Of a stretch of DNA of 21,962 nt, positions 1 to 6,873 are shown piece after piece. The notes beneath the pieces are model-generated. The model was not told the DNA's origin, did no database searches, and worked only from the letters and a program-made list of their open reading frames with translations. The DNA comes from M0108 sp964523415 (GTDB lineage Bacteria > Pseudomonadota > Gammaproteobacteria > Chromatiales > Chromatiaceae): assembly GCA_964523415.1 (NCBI GenBank), contig CAZFZB010000041.1:1-21962 (forward strand), in the 5' to 3' direction. The first letter of the stretch is position 1; the number at the start of each line of letters is the position of its first letter. Both the position numbers and the translations under genes were made by a program.

Positions 1-732
1 GTGGATGCCGGTTTGGTGTTCGCCTCGGACTCCCGAACGAACGCGGGATCGGACCAGGTGAGTAGCTACGGCAAAATGCATACCTTGGGGATCCTGGGGG
101 AGCGGCAGTTCGTGATCCTGAGCGCGGGGAACCTGGCCACGACTCAGGCGGTCATCGCTCAACTCCGGCACGAATTAAAGGATGACCCCGACTGTCCTCT
201 GAACAAGGCGCGCTATATGGATGAGGTCGCGGATTATATTGGTGAGGTAAGCCTGGAGCGGCAAAGGCGGTATCGGGATAAGGACGCCCCTAACGCGGGG
301 TTCAGCCCCGCCGCTAGTTTTATCCTGGGGGGACAGATAGCGGGGGAGGCACCCTGTCTGCATATGATCTACCCCGAGGGCAACCACATCACGACCTCCC
401 CTGCGACGCCCTTTCTGCAGATCGGGGAGGCCAAGTATGGTAAGCCGATCCTGGATCGCATCATCGAGCAGGAATCGACCCTGGAGGATGCGGCGCGTTG
501 CGCCCTCGTTTCCATGGACTCGACCATGAAAAGCAATGTGACCGTGGGGCCACCGGTGGAATTGCTGCTCTACGAACGCGATACCCTGGAACTCACCATG
601 TATCGCCGCCTGGACGAGCAGGACACCTATCTCAATGCCCTGCGGGCCAGTTGGGCGGAGAATATCCGCCTCGCCATCGCCAACCTGCCGCCCTTCAGAT
701 TTGAGGCGTCCGGAAGACCCCCTGGGGCATGA
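1..732 (+). CDS. anbu: Anbu proteasome-like peptidase, 5' end cut by window edge
   Basis: This is a bacterial proteasome-type peptidase of the Anbu family (COG3484), a cytoplasmic Ntn-hydrolase related to HslV and proteasome beta subunits. It retains the family block SDSRTNAG (residues 9-16 of the visible part) and YGKMH (23-27); Asp10 and Lys25 would correspond to Asp17 and Lys33 of the proteasome active site. The first in-frame codon, GTG at base 1, is unlikely to be the true start. Family members begin with a short Met-Thr-Tyr segment whose Thr becomes the N-terminal nucleophile, so roughly 8-10 codons, including the catalytic Thr, should lie upstream of the window. Otherwise the 243 visible residues are nearly full length. 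It converges on the alpha-E gene with a 21-bp gap. Co-location with alpha-E, ATP-grasp and transglutaminase genes is the usual Anbu neighbourhood, which supports the call. The physiological substrate is unknown. Confidence 0.9.
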   Translation: MDAGLVFASDSRTNAGSDQVSSYGKMHTLGILGERQFVILSAGNLATTQAVIAQLRHELKDDPDCPLNKARYMDEVADYIGEVSLERQRRYRDKDAPNAGFSPAASFILGGQIAGEAPCLHMIYPEGNHITTSPATPFLQIGEAKYGKPILDRIIEQESTLEDAARCALVSMDSTMKSNVTVGPPVELLLYERDTLELTMYRRLDEQDTYLNALRASWAENIRLAIANLPPFRFEASGRPPGA

Positions 733-741
733 AGCCAGGGG
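719..741. terminator. Hairpin between convergent genes, possible terminator
   Basis: CCCCTGG (719-725) and CCAGGGG (735-741) form a perfect 7-bp stem with a 9-nt loop that contains the anbu stop codon. It lies in the short gap between the convergent anbu and alpha-E genes, where a bidirectional terminator would be expected. No clear T-run follows on either strand, so it is not a textbook intrinsic terminator. Confidence 0.3.
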
Positions 742-753
742 TTGGTCGTACCG

Positions 754-1689
754 CTAGGAGTGCGTGAACCAGGTTGTGCGAATTCCTTCGTGGATGGCAG
801 ATATGCCTATTTGCAGGGCGTCGAGCCCCTGGTGGAGGCCATGACCATCCAGCTCGCCGGGTTTGATGTCATCAAGGTATTGGCGCGCCGCCCTGACCCG
901 GCGGAGCATGTCACCATGCAGAGGTAGATTGCCCAGCCCTGATTCGGCCTCGTCGAGACAGTGGCGAATGGAGCGGGGGAAGTTGCTGTCGTGGAGCAGA
1001 TAGGCGGCAACATCGGTATCGTTGACGGCAATCCTCAGGTCCTTGCGATACATCTGATAGGCCGAGAGGGCACGCAGGATGCTCGTCCAGACATGGACAT
1101 CGATTTTTCCCGTTTCATCGTGGGTTTGATAACTCAGGGGGTGGCTCTGGGTGCCGATATCGATGACACGGGAGGTCATGTCCGCCCGCTCCAGGTAGCG
1201 ACCCAGGTCGATGAATTCATAGGCGTGACCGCGGCTCATGACCCCATGGAGCAGGCCGGTCAGTTGTTGGCAGCGGCGGATGACTCCGGTCAGGAACACG
1301 AAGCGGCCGCGTCGGCTCAAGGCCTCCATCACCTGGTCGACAACGAAGAGATGAAATTCGTTGATTTGTTCCCAGGCGGCACCGGGTAGTTCCTCGCGGG
1401 AGGTGCGGCAATTCTCCCGTGCCCAGGCGACGGAGTTGGCCAGGGACCCGGGATTGAAGGCATCGGCGAGGAGGAATTTGACGGTGTTTCGTTCATCCTG
1501 GCGTTGGTAATGCTCCGCGAAAAGCTTCTGTCCGCCGGTGATGACGGGCAGGGCCTTCCACCCCAATTGGGCGCCCCGTGGCAGATCCATGAGCAAAAAG
1601 TGGTAGGTACTGACCAGACGTGCCGTGTTTTCAGCGCGTTCGAGATAACGCGCCAGCCAGTAAATGCGTTCAGCAACTCGTGAGAGCAT
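754..1689 (-). CDS. Alpha-E domain protein (DUF403)
   Basis: This 311-residue protein consists of one alpha-E domain (DUF403, COG2307), an all-helical domain found almost only beside circularly permuted ATP-grasp proteins, transglutaminases and Anbu. The N-terminus MLSRVAERIYWLARYLERAE is the characteristic opening, and a second family motif, GRYLERADMTSRV, lies near residues 163-175. The biochemical role is unknown; published genome-context work proposes that it helps the ATP-grasp partner make or modify peptides. The ATG start at 1689 overlaps the stop codon of the upstream ATP-grasp gene by one base, so the two are almost certainly translationally coupled. A paralogous alpha-E domain is fused to an ATP-grasp at 6874-9411. 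No signal peptide or membrane segment is visible, so it is probably cytoplasmic. Confidence 0.9.
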   Translation of the reverse strand: MLSRVAERIYWLARYLERAENTARLVSTYHFLLMDLPRGAQLGWKALPVITGGQKLFAEHYQRQDERNTVKFLLADAFNPGSLANSVAWARENCRTSREELPGAAWEQINEFHLFVVDQVMEALSRRGRFVFLTGVIRRCQQLTGLLHGVMSRGHAYEFIDLGRYLERADMTSRVIDIGTQSHPLSYQTHDETGKIDVHVWTSILRALSAYQMYRKDLRIAVNDTDVAAYLLHDSNFPRSIRHCLDEAESGLGNLPLHGDMLRRVRAARQYLDDIKPGELDGHGLHQGLDALQIGISAIHEGIRTTWFTHS

Positions 1690-3140
1690 CAGGATATCTC
1701 GCTATCGACGACCCAGGTGTCCTTGCTGCCACCACCCTGGGATGAATTGACCACCAGCGAACCCCTTTTCATGGCTACCCGTGTCAGACCGCCTGGGGTG
1801 ACGTGAATGTCGCGACCCTGAAGGATGAAGGGACGCAAATCCAGATGACGCGGTTCCAGGAAACCATCACAAAGTGTTGGCGCCGTGGAAAGATTGAGGG
1901 CGGGTTGCCCTATGTAATTGCGGGGGTTGGCGCGCAGCAGGACGGCGAACTCCTCACGCTCACGGGCCGTGGATTGAGGCCCTACCAACATGCCATAACC
2001 CCCTGACTCATTGGCTGGTTTGACCACCATGGTCTCCAGGTTGGCCAACACCTGTTCCCGTTCTTCCTCGATATGGCAACGGTAGGTCGGTACATTGGGC
2101 AGCAGGGGTTCCTCGGCCAGGTAATAACGAATTATATCAGGTACATAAGAATATATGACCTTGTCGTCCGCCACTCCGCAGCCGGGGGCATTGGCCAAGG
2201 CTACCTTGCCAAGCCGCCAAGCCCGCATCAAGCCTGGAACACCCAGTATCGATTCGGGATTGAAGACCTCCGGGTCCAGGAAGAGGTCATCCACCCGTCG
2301 GTAAATGACATCCACCCGCGTCATCCCCTGAATGGTCTTCATGTAGACGCAGTCATCCTGACCCACAAGGAGGTCGGCCCCCTCCACCAGTTGGGCACCC
2401 ATGCTGCGGGCCAGGAAGGCATGCTCGAAGTATGCGGAGTTGTAGATACCAGGGGTGAGCACGGCCACCTGATGGCGGGGGCCCTTGGCGGGGGAGATGG
2501 ATTGCAGCATCTCCAGCAGCCGATCGGGATAGTCGTCGACGGGGAGAATGTTGGTATTTTCGAAAAGCTCGGGTAGTACTCGTTTGGTAACCTCGCGGTT
2601 TTCGATCATGTAGGAGACGCCCGAGGGTACCCTCAGATTATCCTCCAGGACGTAGAGGGTACCGTCAGCATCACGCACCAGGTCGCTGCCGCAGATATGG
2701 GCCCAGACTCCATGGGCGGGGCGGATACCGACGCATTCCTGACGGAAACCCTTCGAATCAGCGATGAGCTCCCGTGGTAGTACCCCGTCTTCCAATACCC
2801 TCTGGTCATGGTAGAGGTCGTCGATGAATAGATTGAGCGCCTTGAGCCGCTGTTTCAGGCCGGCCTCGACCCTTACCCATTCGTCGAGGGGTAGTACGCG
2901 GGGGATGATGTCGAAAGGCCAGGCCCGGTCGATATTTTCGCCATCGCTATAGACCGTGAAGGTGACGCCCTTGTCGATGATGGTCAACTCCGCATCGAGC
3001 TTGCGCATTTGCAATTCTTCGTCCGACAGGGAACGCAACCAGGCGGTCAGGTTGGTGGCCGGGGGGCGAGGGAGACCCGTTGAGGCAATGAGTTCGTCAT
3101 AGGTCCCCTTGGGGTCATAGAGATTCCAATCGATAGCCAT
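1689..3140 (-). CDS. Circularly permuted type 2 ATP-grasp protein (DUF404/DUF407)
   Basis: This 483-residue protein belongs to COG2308, a circularly permuted ATP-grasp family predicted to form peptide or amide bonds using ATP; no substrate has been shown to my knowledge. Visible family motifs are the YVLEDNLRVPSG block (163-174), with acidic and Asn residues typical of ATP/Mg binding, the KPANESGGYGM loop (374-384) whose Lys should contact ATP, and EPRHLDLRPFIL (429-440). The C-terminus (451-475) has the conserved GLTRVAMKRGSLVVNSSQGG segment. All expected motifs look intact, unlike the fused paralogue at 6874-9411. It is the first gene of a two-gene minus-strand operon with alpha-E. A sigma-54-like promoter at 3208-3224 would start transcription near 3197, giving a leader of about 57 nt before the ATG. 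Confidence 0.92.
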   Translation of the reverse strand: MAIDWNLYDPKGTYDELIASTGLPRPPATNLTAWLRSLSDEELQMRKLDAELTIIDKGVTFTVYSDGENIDRAWPFDIIPRVLPLDEWVRVEAGLKQRLKALNLFIDDLYHDQRVLEDGVLPRELIADSKGFRQECVGIRPAHGVWAHICGSDLVRDADGTLYVLEDNLRVPSGVSYMIENREVTKRVLPELFENTNILPVDDYPDRLLEMLQSISPAKGPRHQVAVLTPGIYNSAYFEHAFLARSMGAQLVEGADLLVGQDDCVYMKTIQGMTRVDVIYRRVDDLFLDPEVFNPESILGVPGLMRAWRLGKVALANAPGCGVADDKVIYSYVPDIIRYYLAEEPLLPNVPTYRCHIEEEREQVLANLETMVVKPANESGGYGMLVGPQSTAREREEFAVLLRANPRNYIGQPALNLSTAPTLCDGFLEPRHLDLRPFILQGRDIHVTPGGLTRVAMKRGSLVVNSSQGGGSKDTWVVDSEIS

Positions 3141-3207
3141 AGTGGCGTCACTCTCAGTAGTCGAACTTACCGGGGCTGGGGCTTATACCCTCTTGATAGG
3201 TATGATC

Positions 3208-3224
3208 AGCAAGAGATGTGCCAA
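3208..3224 (-). promoter_or_regulatory. Sigma-54 (-24/-12) promoter for the ATP-grasp/alpha-E operon
   Basis: Read on the minus strand, the site is TTGGCACATCTCTTGCT. It matches the RpoN consensus TTGGCACGNNNNTTGCW except for A in place of G after the CAC. The invariant GG (3222-3221) and GC (3210-3209) are exactly 10 bp apart, as sigma-54 requires. The predicted transcription start is near 3197, 57 nt upstream of the ATG at 3140. Confidence 0.62.
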
Positions 3225-3241
3225 GGCTCCCTGTTTGGGAG

Positions 3242-3255
3242 CAGGGCCTGCCCTG
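3242..3255. repeat. Perfect 6-2-6 palindrome in the divergent control region
   Basis: CAGGGC (3242-3247) and GCCCTG (3250-3255) form a perfect inverted repeat with a 2-bp centre. It sits about 50 bp upstream of the predicted minus-strand transcription start, closer than most enhancer sites. It could bind a dimeric regulator or be chance in GC-rich DNA. Confidence 0.3.
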
Positions 3256-3358
3256 GGCATGCGGGGGAGGGGGCCGGCGATCCGGAAGCGCTCCACCCGC
3301 ATCGGGAGTCCTTAGCTGGGATACCCTGTTCGCACCAAAGAAGGGGTCACCGAAAAGG

Positions 3359-3379
3359 TTGCGCCCCAAAATCGTGCAA
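3359..3379. promoter_or_regulatory. Inverted repeat, candidate enhancer site for a sigma-54 activator
   Basis: TTGCGC (3359-3364) and GTGCAA (3374-3379) are inverted copies matching at five of six positions. The half-sites resemble the TTGCAC/GTGCAA arms of NtrC sites, but the spacing is two bases longer than in classic enteric NtrC sites. Its centre lies about 170 bp upstream of the predicted minus-strand start and about 130 bp upstream of the plus-strand start, within the usual range for enhancers. Identification as an NtrC site is tentative. Confidence 0.3.
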
Positions 3380-3409
3380 TTAGTATTGGTGGCTCGATCC
3401 AGGATGGGG

Positions 3410-3426
3410 CCCGGTCCAAAACCGGG
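3410..3426. repeat. Inverted repeat CCCGGT/ACCGGG
   Basis: CCCGGT (3410-3415) and ACCGGG (3421-3426) form a perfect 6-bp inverted repeat around a 5-nt centre, CCAAA. It lies about 75 bp upstream of the predicted plus-strand start. No T-run follows, so a regulator-binding site fits better than a terminator, but the function is unknown. Confidence 0.3.
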
Positions 3427-3472
3427 TTGAAGGCCTCCATGTGGTTAAGGGGCATTAGGGGCCGGATAGCGA

Positions 3473-3488
3473 TGGCCCGGACCTTGCT
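3473..3488 (+). promoter_or_regulatory. Sigma-54 (-24/-12) promoter for the transglutaminase arm
   Basis: TGGCCCGGACCTTGCT matches the RpoN consensus TGGCACGNNNNTTGCW with one mismatch (C for A). The GG (3474-3475) and GC (3486-3487) are exactly 10 bp apart. The predicted transcription start is near 3499, 36 nt ahead of the TTG start codon at 3535, leaving room for the GGGAG ribosome-binding site at 3524-3528. Confidence 0.6.
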
Positions 3489-3534
3489 ATTAAATTGCTC
3501 GTAATTCCCTTGGCTGCCTGATCGGGAGAATCCA

Positions 3535-6500
3535 TTGTCCATCCACGTCGCGCTCAATCACGTCACGCACTACCGCTACGATCGTTTAGCGTCCCTGTCG
3601 CCCCAGATAGTGCGTCTGAGACCTGCGCCCCATTGCCGTACCCCCATCCTCAGTTATTCCCTGCGCGTCGAACCGGCGGGGCACTTCATCAACTGGCAGC
3701 AAGACCCGTTCTCCAACTATTTGGCCAGGCTCGTATTTCCAGATCGCACCCAGGAATTTAAGGTTACGGTGGACCTGGTGGCCGAGATGGCGGTCTATAA
3801 CCCCTTCGATTTTTTCCTGGAACCGGAGGCCGAGCAATACCCCTTTCGGTACGCCCCAGAACTGGAACACGACCTCCTGCCCTATCTGGTCAAGGGGGAG
3901 CTGACACCGCGCTTCAAGGCCTTTTTGGCCAGCATCCCCCGCGATGAGATGCGCACTATCGACTTCCTGGTGGATCTGAACCAACGTTTGCAACGGGAAA
4001 TCACCTATTTGATCCGCATGGAGCCCGGGGTGCAGTCGCCCGAGGTAACCTTGGCCCATGGCTCCGGTTCCTGCCGCGATACAGGCTGGCTGCTGGTACA
4101 AACCCTGCGCCATATGGGTTTGGCCGCGCGCTTCGTTTCCGGTTACCTCATCCAACTCAAGCCCGACGTCAAGTCCCTCGATGGTCCCTCCGGGGCGGAG
4201 ATTGACTTTACCGATCTCCATGCCTGGTGCGAGGTCTATCTGCCGGGGGCCGGCTGGATTGGCCTGGACCCAACCTCTGGTCTGATGGCGGGGGAGGGAC
4301 ATATTCCGCTGGCCTGCACCCCCGAGCCGGCGACGGCTGCCCCGGTATCCGGGGCGGTGGATGAGTGTCAGGTTGAGTTTTCCCACCAGATGCAGGTCAC
4401 GCGTATTCATGAGTCTCCCCGCGTGACCAAGCCCTATACCGAGGAGCAGTGGGGGCGGATCACGGCACTCGGCCAGGCGGTGGATGCCGCCCTGGTGGCA
4501 GGCGACGTGCGGCTGACCATGGGTGGTGAACCGACCTTTGTGTCGGTGGAGGACCGGGATGGCCCTGAATGGAACACCGACGCCCTGGGCCCTACCAAGC
4601 GGGGTCTCGCAACCGAATTGCTGCATCGGCTGATGGGCCGCTATGCACCGGGCGGCTTTCTGCATTTCGGTCAGGGCAAATGGTATCCAGGGGAGCAGTT
4701 GCCGCGTTGGGCGTTATCCGTCTACTGGCGCGCCGATGGCCAGCCCTGCTGGCATGACCTGGCCCTTCTGGCCGACGAGCGCCATACCCATCACTACACA
4801 ACCGACGATGCCCGGGCCTTCATTATGGCCCTGACCAGGCGCCTCGATCTCGACACCCGGTATGTTCAGACCGGCTACGAGGATACCTGGTATTACCTGT
4901 GGCGCGAGCGGCGGCTGCCGATCAACGTCGACCCCTTTGACTCCAAGCTCGAGGATGAGATCGAGCGTGTACGACTGAGGCGCATCTTCAATAAGGGTCT
5001 GGATAGCGAGGTGGGCTTCGTGCTGCCCCTCAAGCGCGAGATGATCGCAGGCGAATCCCGACCCTGCTGGATCACTGGACCCTGGTTTCCCCGCGACGAT
5101 CGTCTCTATCTGATCCCCGGGGACTCGCCCATGGGCTATCGGTTGCCGTTGGACTCACTGCCCTGGGCCAGGACCGAGGACCAGCCCCTTTCAATATCGC
5201 AGGACCCCTTCGCGCCCTTTACCCCCTTGCCCAGTGCCGCGACCCTCCGAACTCAGACTCGTTATGACGCCCACCATCTGGGTTACGGCTTTGCCGAGGG
5301 CGGCGCCGTAGCCCTGCAAGGACAGGAGGTCCCCGGCTATTCCGGAGCCGGACTGGGTGCCGGCCAGGGCCCCATGGATGGGCATGGCCGCGCCAGTCCG
5401 CACCAGCCTGCGGCCCGGCGTGCGGAGGCGCCGGACACCTTCCCGTCCCCTCAGCAATCCGCGGGTTGGATCGTCCGCACCGCGCTCTGCGTCGAGGTGC
5501 GGGATCCCCAACGCGCTAATGGCACCAAGGCCGAGATGGAGCACGGGGGCCGGAGCGCGGTCCTGTTCGTGTTCATGCCGCCCCTCGAGCATCTGGAGGA
5601 CTATCTGGAGTTGGTCACGGCTATCGAGGCGACGGCCGCCGAGCAGGGCGTGAAGGTCGTGTTGGAAGGCTATCCGCCCCCGCGCGATCCCCGCCTCAAG
5701 TCCCTGCAGATTACCCCGGACCCTGGCGTCATCGAGGTCAATATCCACCCGGCCCACAACTGGGAGGAACTCGTGGATCATACCGAGTTTCTCTACGAAG
5801 CTGCCCATCAGTCGCGGCTTTCCACCGAAAAATTCATGTTGGACGGCCGGCACACGGGCACGGGCGGTGGCAACCACTTCGTGCTGGGCGGCGCCACGCC
5901 CGCCGACAGTCCCTTCCTGCGTCGGCCCGATCTGCTGGCGAGCCTGTTGAGTTATTGGCACAACCATCCCGCGCTGAGTTACCTATTCAGTGGACTCTTC
6001 ATCGGCCCGACGAGTCAGGCGCCACGCATAGACGAGGCGCGCAACGATCAGGTGTACGAGATCGAGATCGCCCTCGATGAACTGGAGCGGCGGATGTCAC
6101 CCCCGGGTGGCGCGATTGGTGTCGCGCCGCCCTGGCTCGTGGATCGGTCGCTGCGTAACCTNNNNNNNNNNNNNNNNNNNNNNNNNNNNNNNNNNNNNNN
6201 NNNNNNNNNNNNNNNNNNNNNNNNNNNNNNNNNNNNNNNNNNNNNNNNNNNNNNNNNNNNNGAATTGCAGCAGGCGGGTTTTGGCTTTGACGGGGCCTGG
6301 TTCGCGCCCCATTTCGAGTTTCGTTTCCCGGTGATGGGCGAGGTAGCAACCCGGGGTATCGGCCTGACTCTGAGAAGCGCGCTTGAACCTTGGCACGTCA
6401 TGGGTGAGGAGGGCTCCGCGGAAGGCACGGTACGCTTTGTCGACTCCTCCCTGGAGCGGCTGGAGCTTAAGGTCACGGGACTCAACGATAACCGCCACGT

Positions 6501-6867
6501 CATCGCCGTCAATGGTCATGCAGCGCCGTTACAGCCGACCGGTCGCGCGGGAGAATTTGTTTGCGGGGTGCGTTATCGGGCCTGGCAACCTCCATCCGCC
6601 CTCCATCCCACGATCGGCGTCCAGGCCCCCTTGACCCTGGACATCGTCGATAACTGGCTTGGGCGTTCCCTGGGGGGCTGCCAATACCATGTGGCCCATC
6701 CGGGCGGGCGCAACTACGAGACCTTCCCGGTCAATGCCTATGAGGCGGAGAGCCGGCGCCTGGGCCGTTTTTTCCGCTTGGGTCACACCCCTGGCATCCT
6801 GAAGGTGGAACCGGCACGACCGAGTCTCGAGTTCCCCTTCACCCTGGACCTTCGTTACCGGCGCTGA
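3535..6867 (+). CDS. Transglutaminase-like protein with C-terminal DUF2126 (assembly gap inside)
   Basis: This large protein has an N-terminal bacterial transglutaminase-like region (residues 1-90), a transglutaminase/cysteine-protease core (about 140-255) and a DUF2126 region (COG4196, about 305 to the end). The core keeps a full triad: Cys180 in HGSGSCRDTGW, His229 in DLHAWCEVY and Asp245 in GLDPTSG. In the DUF2126 region, LTMGGEPTFVS (327-337) and GTGGGNHFVLGG are recognisable. From memory of the literature, DUF2126 has been linked to glutamine-synthetase/GCS-like amidoligases; I cannot confirm that here. The start is TTG at 3535, preceded by GGGAG with 6-nt spacing, and MSIHVALNHVTHYRYDR is the usual family opening. 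A 100-N run at 6162-6261 interrupts DUF2126; relatives carry roughly 95 residues there, so the real protein is probably about 60 residues longer than the 1110 codons shown. It leads the plus-strand operon. Confidence 0.92.
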   Translation: MSIHVALNHVTHYRYDRLASLSPQIVRLRPAPHCRTPILSYSLRVEPAGHFINWQQDPFSNYLARLVFPDRTQEFKVTVDLVAEMAVYNPFDFFLEPEAEQYPFRYAPELEHDLLPYLVKGELTPRFKAFLASIPRDEMRTIDFLVDLNQRLQREITYLIRMEPGVQSPEVTLAHGSGSCRDTGWLLVQTLRHMGLAARFVSGYLIQLKPDVKSLDGPSGAEIDFTDLHAWCEVYLPGAGWIGLDPTSGLMAGEGHIPLACTPEPATAAPVSGAVDECQVEFSHQMQVTRIHESPRVTKPYTEEQWGRITALGQAVDAALVAGDVRLTMGGEPTFVSVEDRDGPEWNTDALGPTKRGLATELLHRLMGRYAPGGFLHFGQGKWYPGEQLPRWALSVYWRADGQPCWHDLALLADERHTHHYTTDDARAFIMALTRRLDLDTRYVQTGYEDTWYYLWRERRLPINVDPFDSKLEDEIERVRLRRIFNKGLDSEVGFVLPLKREMIAGESRPCWITGPWFPRDDRLYLIPGDSPMGYRLPLDSLPWARTEDQPLSISQDPFAPFTPLPSAATLRTQTRYDAHHLGYGFAEGGAVALQGQEVPGYSGAGLGAGQGPMDGHGRASPHQPAARRAEAPDTFPSPQQSAGWIVRTALCVEVRDPQRANGTKAEMEHGGRSAVLFVFMPPLEHLEDYLELVTAIEATAAEQGVKVVLEGYPPPRDPRLKSLQITPDPGVIEVNIHPAHNWEELVDHTEFLYEAAHQSRLSTEKFMLDGRHTGTGGGNHFVLGGATPADSPFLRRPDLLASLLSYWHNHPALSYLFSGLFIGPTSQAPRIDEARNDQVYEIEIALDELERRMSPPGGAIGVAPPWLVDRSLRNXXXXXXXXXXXXXXXXXXXXXXXXXXXXXXXXXXELQQAGFGFDGAWFAPHFEFRFPVMGEVATRGIGLTLRSALEPWHVMGEEGSAEGTVRFVDSSLERLELKVTGLNDNRHVIAVNGHAAPLQPTGRAGEFVCGVRYRAWQPPSALHPTIGVQAPLTLDIVDNWLGRSLGGCQYHVAHPGGRNYETFPVNAYEAESRRLGRFFRLGHTPGILKVEPARPSLEFPFTLDLRYRR
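6162..6261. other. Assembly gap of 100 N inside the transglutaminase-DUF2126 gene
   Basis: There are exactly 100 N, the conventional placeholder for a gap of unknown size. The upstream part ends two bases into a codon and the downstream part begins with a complete codon, so the true gap length must be 1 modulo 3. The placeholder happens to satisfy this, which is why the frame stays open. Conserved DUF2126 sequence normally spans about 95 residues between the flanking motifs, suggesting close to 285 bp missing. Confidence 0.9.
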
Positions 6868-6873
6868 CGGGCC

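Larger units (their letters stand above)
3141..3534. promoter_or_regulatory. Divergent control region between the two arms of the ATP-grasp/transglutaminase locus
   Basis: This 394-bp stretch contains no convincing gene. Short reading frames on both strands lack family-like sequence and ribosome-binding sites. It contains two outward-facing sigma-54 consensus matches (3208-3224 minus, 3473-3488 plus) separated by about 250 bp, and at least three inverted repeats between them (3242-3255, 3359-3379, 3410-3426). This is the layout expected when one enhancer-binding activator serves two divergent RpoN-dependent operons. The ribosome-binding site for the plus-strand gene is GGGAG at 3524-3528. Confidence 0.6.

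Noticed and set aside
3375..3391. TGCA...TTGGTGG resembling a classic NtrC site.
   Set aside because: The spacing between half-sites is two bases too long and the right arm is imperfect; the overlapping symmetric repeat at 3359-3379 is a better candidate.
3154..3430. Two overlapping short frames (70-71 codons) in the divergent control region.
   Set aside because: Pro/Gly/Arg-rich composition and no ribosome-binding site; the regulatory reading with two sigma-54 sites explains the region better.
3586..4665. Long antisense frame of 359 codons opposite the transglutaminase gene.
   Set aside because: The opposite strand has intact catalytic motifs. The antisense product is rich in Gly, Gln and His with no recognisable domain, as expected of GC-rich shadow frames.
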